Source of the DNA: Patescibacteria group bacterium
Lineage (GTDB): Bacteria > Patescibacteriota > Microgenomatia > Levybacterales > UBA12049
Assembly (NCBI GenBank): GCA_018900295.1
Contig: JAHIGH010000123.1
Location: forward strand, 1 to 10,593
Length of the DNA: 10,593 bases
Reading direction: 5' to 3'
In this document: positions 6,172-10,593 of the stretch, in pieces
Position numbering within the stretch: the first letter of the stretch is position 1
Layout of the letters: the number at the start of each line of letters is the position of its first letter
Notes under the pieces: model-generated
What the model was told of the DNA's origin: nothing
The model's database searches: none
What the model saw: only the letters and a program-made list of their open reading frames with translations
Translations under genes and position numbers: made by a program

Positions 6172-7116
6172 TTATGTAAGTCTTGTTGGAGATTGAGGCC
6201 TGGCCCGAGCAATCGGTGTTTCTATATCTGTTATTTCTCTAGTATTTAAATATCTACCAATGAAGGAATTACATCTCTGAAGATAATTTGTTAAATTTTT
6301 GTTTTCCTGATACTCTTTTTCTATACTTTTTAATTTTATTTCAGCTTGTTCAATTTGGGTGGGAGTTAGATTTTCTTTTATTCTATATTCTCTTCCAGTG
6401 AAACCTCCTTCTTTACTATCCGCGTAAATAGTACTCGGCTTTTTGAGATTCATAATATTTCGTAAATCATCTACCGTAGCAATCTTCATAGACTCCCCCA
6501 TCCCCGGATGGTTATGAAATAACTCTAATAATTCATAATCTTCCGGAAGTTTTCCTCCTACTTCCATCGAATATGTTATGCCATCGCGGCATAAAATTTT
6601 TTTATTTCTCCTAGGAATGACTTCTATTTGATTATTACTTTCTCCAATAAAACCTCCTCCTTCAAATCTCAAAGGCGTAACTCCTCTAGCAATGAGATTG
6701 TCACCTAACTTTTCCAGATCTATTCCCGTTTGAATTTTTATTGTGTCATAAACATTACCGCGGCACATATGACCATCCTCCATCCTCGCTTCGCATTCTA
6801 GATTTTTTATACTAAACCCCTTTGTTGTGTCATGGTGTGGTGATGAAACCCTATATAATTGCTCGTTTATAATAAGACTGTATTCCTTTAATAAAAACTT
6901 GGATTCTTCGCTTTTCATTGATAACGTAATTTTATCTTTAATCTTTCCGTTTGTATCGGTGTTTTCTATAATTACAGTATCACCATCTCTTATTCCACTA
7001 GCGGCAACGAGTATAGCCTCCTTTTTCATATTTATCGCTTTTTTTTCAACCCCAGAATATTCTTTGTCTGGTGTCTCCCTGCCTCTAATATTAGATAGAT
7101 TTTCGTTAAATTCCAT
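6172..7116 (-). CDS. Protein of unknown function with a JAB/MPN-like HNHP motif
   Basis: 314 residues, with no signal peptide or membrane segment, so probably cytoplasmic. I do not recognise the whole protein. Residues about 145-220 resemble a JAB/MPN (JAMM) metalloprotease domain. E152 lies in FEGGGFIGES where the catalytic Glu would be, followed by IEVIPRR and then ELLELFHNHPGMG (195-207) with the HxHP metal ligands H201 and H203. ATVDD (213-217) stands at the S/T-x-x-D position, three residues further away than in RadC-like proteins. The N-terminal 100 residues look strand-rich, with a possible small beta domain at 35-95. The C-terminus (251-285) is a charged helical stretch, ending in a basic, Pro-containing tail. 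It might cleave isopeptide or peptide bonds, or be a non-enzymatic relative. It stands 25 nt after tRNA-Val on the same strand. M30 is an alternative start. No Shine-Dalgarno is seen. Confidence 0.75.
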   Translation of the reverse strand: MEFNENLSNIRGRETPDKEYSGVEKKAINMKKEAILVAASGIRDGDTVIIENTDTNGKIKDKITLSMKSEESKFLLKEYSLIINEQLYRVSSPHHDTTKGFSIKNLECEARMEDGHMCRGNVYDTIKIQTGIDLEKLGDNLIARGVTPLRFEGGGFIGESNNQIEVIPRRNKKILCRDGITYSMEVGGKLPEDYELLELFHNHPGMGESMKIATVDDLRNIMNLKKPSTIYADSKEGGFTGREYRIKENLTPTQIEQAEIKLKSIEKEYQENKNLTNYLQRCNSFIGRYLNTREITDIETPIARARPQSPTRLT

Positions 7117-7118
7117 AT

Positions 7119-7134
7119 ATTTTATTTATAAAAT
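7119..7134. repeat. AT-only inverted repeat before the JAB-like gene
   Basis: ATTTTAT (7119-7125) and ATAAAAT (7128-7134) are perfect 7-bp arms with a 2-nt centre, between the tRNA 3' end and the ATG at 7116. On the minus strand it also contains TATAAA, 8 nt before the ATG, a possible -10 without a -35. In such AT-rich DNA it may be chance. Confidence 0.3.
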
Positions 7135-7141
7135 TTCTATG

Positions 7142-7213
7142 TGGACCCGAGAGGATTTGAACCTCTGACATCTGCAATGTGAATGCAGCGCTCTACCGCT
7201 GAGCTACGAGTCC
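7142..7213 (-). tRNA. tRNA-Val (anticodon CAC)
   Basis: The minus strand folds into a full cloverleaf of 72 nt. The acceptor stem is GGACTCG with CGGGTCC (one T-G pair), the D stem GCTC/GAGC and the anticodon stem CTGCA/TGCAG. The loop TTCACAT puts CAC at 34-36 (reads GUG, valine). The variable loop is ATGTC and the T arm AGAGG-TTCAAAT-CCTCT. The discriminator base is A and CCA is not encoded, so it must be added by the CCA-adding enzyme. The 3' end lies 25 nt from the JAB-like start codon, and no terminator is visible between them. Confidence 0.95.
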
Positions 7214-7241
7214 GTTTGGTCTTGCATGACAACTTGGTTTC

Positions 7242-7270
7242 ATCTTAGCAAAAACACTTGTCGTTGACAA
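7242..7270 (-). promoter_or_regulatory. Promoter of tRNA-Val
   Basis: The minus strand shows -35 TTGTCA (7265-7270), a 17-bp spacer and -10 TAAGAT (7242-7247). The expected start is near 7235, giving a 5' leader of about 20 nt to be removed by RNase P. The -35 overlaps the lepB -35 on the other strand. Confidence 0.5.
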
Positions 7271-7293
7271 ATGTGAAGAGCTATTGAGATAAT
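7264..7293 (+). promoter_or_regulatory. Promoter of lepB
   Basis: A consensus -35 TTGACA (7264-7269) and -10 GATAAT (7288-7293) are 18 bp apart. The -10 ends 12 nt before the ATG at 7306, so the transcript would have a leader of only about 5-6 nt and no Shine-Dalgarno. Confidence 0.55.
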
Positions 7294-7305
7294 TAGAAAA
7301 CCGAT

Positions 7306-7875
7306 ATGGAGGTTTTGAAAAAGATATATTCTTTTTTCTTAGATACGATGCAGACAATTCTTCTGGCTGCGTCTATTTTTTTGGTGATTTATATTTTTCT
7401 TATGCGTCCGTTCCAGGTGAGCGGTGAATCAATGTTCCCGACATTTAAGAATAAAGAATATATACTTACCAATCTTATTGTATTACGTTTTGAGACGGCT
7501 CACAAAGGCGACGTTATTGTCTTCAAAGCCCCGAAGGATATTGAAAAAGACTTTATTAAGCGTGTAATTGGCGAGCCCGGAGACACGATCCAGCTTAAGG
7601 ATGGATTTGTTTATGTTAACGGCCTGCTTTTGGATGAAAGTTCTTACCTCGCTAGCGATGTCAGAACTTATGGAGGTTCTTTTTTGCAGGAAGGAGATCA
7701 GATTGTCGTTCCCGAGGGGTATTGTTTTGTTATGGGAGATAATAGAATGTATAGTTCGGATTCAAGAGAGTGGGGATTTCTTCCTAAAAAGGATGTCATT
7801 GGTGTTTCTTTCTTTGTTTATTGGCCAGTGAATACAATGAGAAGTGTGAAAAATCCATATACTTCTGCAAAGTAA
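7306..7875 (+). CDS. lepB: Signal peptidase I
   Basis: 189 residues, the compact type with one N-terminal membrane anchor (about 14-33). It cleaves signal peptides from exported proteins at the outer face of the cytoplasmic membrane. The conserved boxes are complete. SGESMFPTF (39-47) holds the nucleophile S42. KGDVIVFKAP (67-76) and FIKRVIGEPGD (83-93) follow, with K85 the expected general base, and MGDNRMYSSDSREWGFL (143-159) is the box E signature. The ATG at 7306 is supported by the promoter directly upstream and by the normal anchor length. A GGAGG follows the ATG (7308-7312), but it stands too close to the in-frame TTG at 7315 and far from the next ATG at 7348, so it does not suggest another start. 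Its stop is 2 bp from the stop of convergent parB. Confidence 0.95.
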   Translation: MEVLKKIYSFFLDTMQTILLAASIFLVIYIFLMRPFQVSGESMFPTFKNKEYILTNLIVLRFETAHKGDVIVFKAPKDIEKDFIKRVIGEPGDTIQLKDGFVYVNGLLLDESSYLASDVRTYGGSFLQEGDQIVVPEGYCFVMGDNRMYSSDSREWGFLPKKDVIGVSFFVYWPVNTMRSVKNPYTSAK

Positions 7876-7877
7876 TT

Positions 7878-8699
7878 TTATGAGGTCAGGATTTTGTGGA
7901 GAGATTGAAGTTTTTCGGTAGTAACTTGCGGGTCGCCTTTTATTATAATAACAATTTTTACCTGTCTGCCTGATTGATGTATTGATACATCATCTGCAGC
8001 ATATTTTTCCTGAATTTCTTTGGCCATTTGATCCTGTTCCGGAACCCATAAATGAGTTTTTTCGGACTTGGGCTCTTTCTTTTGAATATCACCTTTTATC
8101 CTTCTGGTTAATTCTTCTGTTTGGCGCACTGTGTAATTGTCCTTAAGAATAGTCTTGAATACATCCAGCATTAATTTGGGGTCGCCGAGTGTGAGTAATG
8201 GGCGGACATGACCTTCGGTAATCACACCTGCCACTAACGCGTCTTTTATGGCATCCGGCAATGAGAGAAGACGGATTGTGTTAGAAACCGCAGGGACGCT
8301 TTTTCCTACTCTTTTGGCAACTTCTGTTGTTCCCAGTCCAAATTCGTCAATAAGCCTTCTGTATGCCAGTGCTTTTTCGATAGGATTGAGGTCTTCGCGC
8401 TGAACATTTTCAACTATAGACATTTCAAGCATGCCTTGAGGGGTGGTTTCTTTGACAACAACCGGTACTTTTTTTAAGCCAATAACTTTTGCCGCTCTCC
8501 AACGGCGTTCTCCGGCAATGATTTGGTAGCCGGCAGGCGTTTTGGCGACAACTAGCGGCTCGAGTATTCCCTGTTCGCGTATAGACTCAACTAAATCCGT
8601 AAGGGAATCAGGGGTAATTACGCCTCTAGGTTGAAGTGGATTGGATTGCAGTTGATCGGTTTCTAATTCATGTATTTCACTTACGATGGAGTTATTCAT
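7878..8699 (-). CDS. parB: Chromosome partitioning protein ParB (CTPase / parS-binding)
   Basis: 273 residues. The N-terminal ParB/Srx domain has LQSNPLQPRG (17-26), the CTP-binding GERRWRA (63-69) and ENVQREDLNP (97-106). A helix-turn-helix region (about 124-146, with EVAKRVGKSVPAVSNTIRLL) binds parS, and KDALVAGVITEGHVRPLL (152-169) follows. A Lys/Glu-rich linker (about 200-215) leads to a C-terminal dimerisation domain. ParB loads on parS, spreads as a CTP-dependent clamp and works with the ATPase ParA to segregate origins. No parA lies in the window. The ATG overlaps the last codons of rpmA by 8 bp (ATGAATAA), so it is probably co-transcribed and translationally coupled with the ribosomal protein gene. 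No copy of the usual TGTTTCACGTGAAACA-type parS was seen nearby. Confidence 0.95.
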   Translation of the reverse strand: MNNSIVSEIHELETDQLQSNPLQPRGVITPDSLTDLVESIREQGILEPLVVAKTPAGYQIIAGERRWRAAKVIGLKKVPVVVKETTPQGMLEMSIVENVQREDLNPIEKALAYRRLIDEFGLGTTEVAKRVGKSVPAVSNTIRLLSLPDAIKDALVAGVITEGHVRPLLTLGDPKLMLDVFKTILKDNYTVRQTEELTRRIKGDIQKKEPKSEKTHLWVPEQDQMAKEIQEKYAADDVSIHQSGRQVKIVIIIKGDPQVTTEKLQSLHKILTS

Positions 8700-8943
8700 T
8701 TATTACTTCTACAATCTTTCTTCCCCGCAGTTGTCTGTATTGTATTTTTCCATCTGCTACAGCGTAAAGTGTAAAATCTTTTCCCATGGATACTCCTTTT
8801 CCACCGTGAATTCTGCTACCTCTTTGGCGAACAATTATATTGCCATTAATAGCTTTTTCTCCCCCATATAATTTAACCCCTAGATATTTGGGCCGTGAAT
8901 CCCGATTTCCAGCTACTGATCCTTGTGCTTTTGTATGAGCCAT
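8692..8943 (-). CDS. rpmA: 50S ribosomal protein L27 (bL27)
   Basis: 83 residues, normal length. It begins MAHTKAQGSVAGNRDSRP, the L27 N-terminus whose tail reaches the peptidyl transferase centre. It continues with YLGVKLYGGEKAINGNII, VRQRGSRIHGG and GVSMGKDFTLYAVADG, all characteristic. There is no Firmicutes-type N-terminal extension that would need the Prp protease, and no prp gene lies between rplU and rpmA. The 187-nt gap to rplU is long for this pair and holds a promoter and a repeat array. The gene overlaps parB by 8 bp. No Shine-Dalgarno precedes the ATG. Confidence 0.95.
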   Translation of the reverse strand: MAHTKAQGSVAGNRDSRPKYLGVKLYGGEKAINGNIIVRQRGSRIHGGKGVSMGKDFTLYAVADGKIQYRQLRGRKIVEVINE

Positions 8944-8946
8944 ATA

Positions 8947-9032
8947 TAGTTATGAGTTATGAGTCATTAGTTATGTCATTAGTTATGTCATTAGTTATGA
9001 GTCAACAGTTATGTGTTATTAGTTATGAGTCA
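8947..9032. repeat. GTTATG repeat array in the rpmA leader
   Basis: GTTATG occurs seven times, at 8949, 8956, 8970, 8982, 8994, 9008 and 9022, spaced 7, 14, 12, 12, 14 and 14 bp. The longest shared unit is ATTAGTTATG, and TGAGTCA occurs at 8960, 8998 and 9026. On the transcribed minus strand the units read CATAACTAATGA. The array lies between rpmA and its likely promoter, so it would form most of a roughly 100-nt leader. Function unknown. Confidence 0.85.
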
Positions 9033-9052
9033 AATGTAAAATAATTATGAAA

Positions 9053-9081
9053 ACTTTATCATTACTTTTCACAGATGTCAA
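9053..9081 (-). promoter_or_regulatory. Promoter of rpmA-parB
   Basis: The minus strand carries a consensus TTGACA (9076-9081), a 17-bp spacer and TAAAGT (9053-9058). The start would fall near 9046, leaving about 100 nt of leader before the rpmA ATG. It would let rpmA and parB be transcribed separately from rplU. Confidence 0.5.
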
Positions 9082-9098
9082 GCGAATATTAGTATTTT

Positions 9099-9122
9099 GT
9101 ATTAAGTAGTTAGTATTAAGTA
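9099..9122. repeat. Short direct repeat after rplU
   Basis: GTATTAAGTA occurs at 9099-9108 and 9113-9122, a 14-bp period, just past the rplU stop codon. A third degenerate copy (GTATTTAAT) overlaps at 9120-9128. It is unlike the GTTATG array and may be simple AT-rich slippage sequence. Confidence 0.5.
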
Positions 9123-9130
9123 TTTAATCT

Positions 9131-9523
9131 TTATTCCTTAATAGTTTTTACTTTTGTTTTAGCTACTTTTATAGCTTTGATTTTATTTTCCTGCTTTGTT
9201 GCCGGTTGATTTGTTGAAATTTTTTCTATTTGTATTCTTGTAAGCAGTTGCCTATGTCCCTGCACCCTTCTATAGCGAGACTTCGCTTTAAATTTGGCTA
9301 CACGGATTTTATCTCCCTTAAATTGTTCAATTACTTTTGCTGATACGGAAATATCACTGAGCAGAGGCTTGCCTATTTTGCATATACCATCATCAGAAAA
9401 GAGTAATACTTTTTCGAATTTATGTGTTTTTCCCGCTTCAATGTCAATTTTGTCAACATCCAGCACGCCGCCTTCTACTGCTTTGTATTGTTTGCCTCCT
9501 GATACTATTATTGCATATTTCAT
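9131..9523 (-). CDS. rplU: 50S ribosomal protein L21 (bL21) with lysine-rich C-terminal extension
   Basis: 130 residues against about 103 in typical L21. The core is clear: MKYAIIVSGGKQYKAVEGG (1-19), FEKVLLFSDD (36-45), AKVIEQFKGDKIRVAKFKAK (62-81) and the rRNA-binding YRRVQGHRQLLTRIQIEKI (84-102). After this a tail of about 28 residues rich in Lys, Thr and Gln, ending KTKVKTIKE, has no counterpart in the standard protein. L21 binds 23S rRNA during early large-subunit assembly. The ATG is 11 nt from an extended -10 element, and there is no Shine-Dalgarno. It lies 26 nt after rodA on the same strand. Confidence 0.95.
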   Translation of the reverse strand: MKYAIIVSGGKQYKAVEGGVLDVDKIDIEAGKTHKFEKVLLFSDDGICKIGKPLLSDISVSAKVIEQFKGDKIRVAKFKAKSRYRRVQGHRQLLTRIQIEKISTNQPATKQENKIKAIKVAKTKVKTIKE

Positions 9524-9534
9524 CTTAACAACAG

Positions 9535-9563
9535 ATTATACCAAAATCTCTACCTGATTTCCA
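9535..9563 (-). promoter_or_regulatory. Extended -10 promoter of rplU
   Basis: The minus strand reads TGGTATAAT (9535-9543), a perfect extended -10. A partial -35, TGGAAA (9558-9563, 4 of 6 matches), lies 17 bp upstream inside the end of rodA. Eleven nt separate the -10 from the rplU ATG, predicting a leader of about 4-5 nt. Confidence 0.55.
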
Positions 9564-10593
9564 GCACATTTCTTTTCTTGTGCGAAATACTTATAGAGGA
9601 TGCTATTGCCAGAAATATAAAGCTGGACATTAGCGAGCTACCACCAAAGGAAACAAACGGCATTGTGACACCGACTACGGGCAGGAGGCCAATATTCATA
9701 CCTACATTTAGGAAAAATTGTATTAGAAAGAAAAAAAAGCAGCATATAAGAAAAATTTTCTCGAAAAGACTATTGTTTTCTATGAAAATAAAATAAATAC
9801 GGTAAAGAAGAAAAAGAAAGGCGAGGATGATAATCAGGCCGCCAACAAATCCCATTCCTTCTGAAATGGTCGCAAAGATAAAGTCGGTATGTCTTTCGGG
9901 GAGGAAACGAAGGATTGATTGGGTACCCTCTCCTAAGCCTTTTCCCGAGAACATGCCGGAGCCTACAGCTATTAATGCCTGTATGCTATTGTAGGAGGCT
10001 CCAAGCGGATCCCGGTTGAGTTGAAAAAATGTAAGAATCCTTTGGCGCTGGTACTCGTGAAGCATTGTCCAAAATAAAGGAGAAAGCAAAATAGCCGGTA
10101 AAGCAGTAATACCAAACCAATATATCGGAAAACCTATGACAATTAAAGCAAGAAAAAAAACTGCGGTGTAAATCAACGCACTACCCAGATCGGGCTGCAG
10201 ATAAATCATAATAATAACAGGTAATAAAAATACAATCGCGATAAGTAAGGTTTTGAAGGTTGGATTTTTGTTGTCTGAAATAAAGGCAGCAAAGGAGAGA
10301 GAGAGTAGCGGCTTTAGAGTTTCGGAAAATTGTATACGGATTCCGAGGAACTCAACCCACCGCACGGCTCCCCTGCTTTCAATTCCAATAATAAGAACTA
10401 TAAGAAGCAATACTAAGGAAACTATATATAGAGGATTTTTTAATATTTTGAGTGAGGAAATATTTATTTGGGAAATAATAAGAAAGAAAACGACTGAAAT
10501 TATAAGCGAAATGATTTGGTTGCGAAAATATAAAGGGTTTATTGAAGCGAGCGTGGCAAGCCCGATGAACGTGAGGATAACTACGGGGGCAAG
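9550..10593 (-). CDS. rodA: Rod shape / cell division SEDS glycosyltransferase RodA (5' end cut by right edge)
   Basis: The frame is open from the right edge to a TAG at 9550, giving 347 residues; the start codon lies beyond the window. An in-frame TTG at 10410 is internal, because the sequence upstream of it still encodes a typical SEDS membrane region (LAPVVILTFIGLATLASINP). The motifs are RWVEFLGIRIQFSE (79-92, with QFSE where QPSE is usual), LQPDLGSALI (132-141), YNSIQALIAVGSGMFSGKGLG (201-221), LPERHTDFIFATISEGMGFVGG (231-252) and VGVTMPFVSFGGSS (307-320). About ten helices are present. SEDS proteins polymerise lipid II into glycan strands together with a class B PBP; the conserved Asp of HTDFIF lies in the loop thought to be catalytic. 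Features favour RodA, but FtsW cannot be fully excluded. Next on the strand come rplU, rpmA and parB. Confidence 0.9.
   Translation of the reverse strand, partial: LAPVVILTFIGLATLASINPLYFRNQIISLIISVVFFLIISQINISSLKILKNPLYIVSLVLLLIVLIIGIESRGAVRWVEFLGIRIQFSETLKPLLSLSFAAFISDNKNPTFKTLLIAIVFLLPVIIMIYLQPDLGSALIYTAVFFLALIVIGFPIYWFGITALPAILLSPLFWTMLHEYQRQRILTFFQLNRDPLGASYNSIQALIAVGSGMFSGKGLGEGTQSILRFLPERHTDFIFATISEGMGFVGGLIIILAFLFLLYRIYFIFIENNSLFEKIFLICCFFFFLIQFFLNVGMNIGLLPVVGVTMPFVSFGGSSLMSSFIFLAIASSISISHKKRNVLEIR

Noticed and set aside
8947..9032. CRISPR array
   Set aside because: Units are only 7-14 bp apart with no unique spacers and no cas genes; it is a short tandem repeat.
7878..9130. Canonical parS site near parB
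   Set aside because: No TGTTTCACGTGAAACA-like palindrome was found by eye in parB, rpmA or the spacer.
10408..10410. TTG at 10410 as the start of rodA
   Set aside because: The same frame continues upstream to the window edge and encodes a typical SEDS N-terminal region, so the TTG is an internal Leu codon.

Overview
The window looks like chromosomal DNA from an AT-rich bacterium. It most resembles a Patescibacteria/CPR genome, possibly Microgenomates-like; this is an inference from gene content, the very tight packing and the lack of Shine-Dalgarno sequences. TAA, TAG and one TGA all serve as stops, so the UGA-glycine code of some CPR lineages is not in use. I found one tRNA gene (Val, anticodon CAC, no encoded CCA) and no rRNA, CRISPR array, transposase or phage gene.

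Left part (1-6084) is a cell-surface glycan cluster. It starts with the N-terminal part of a GT2 glycosyltransferase (minus strand, running off the left edge). Next is a divergent polytopic membrane protein of the PTPS-related/GT-C-like type. It converges on a four-gene minus-strand operon that reads, in transcription order, GT4 glycosyltransferase, DPM1-like GT2, a SAM methyltransferase and a zinc-ribbon SAM methyltransferase. The operon genes overlap by 17, 4 and 1 nt. The GT4 gene carries two different palindromic repeat elements, both read in frame as protein.

Middle part (6085-7305) holds a protein of unknown function with a JAB/MPN-like HNHP motif, then tRNA-Val just upstream of it on the same strand. 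A divergent promoter region follows in which the tRNA and lepB promoters share one -35 heptamer.

Right part (7306-10593) is a housekeeping block: signal peptidase I (plus), converging with a minus-strand run rodA (cut by the right edge), rplU, rpmA, parB. The 187-nt rplU-rpmA spacer contains a good promoter and an array of GTTATG repeats that would lie in the rpmA leader.

Together the genes concern envelope construction (lipid-linked sugar transfer, glycan assembly, protein export, septal or lateral wall synthesis), translation and chromosome partition. No clearly new multi-gene system is evident. The strongest leads are the two in-frame palindromic elements, the orphan JAB-like protein, the repeat-bearing rpmA leader and a recurring near-leaderless gene arrangement.
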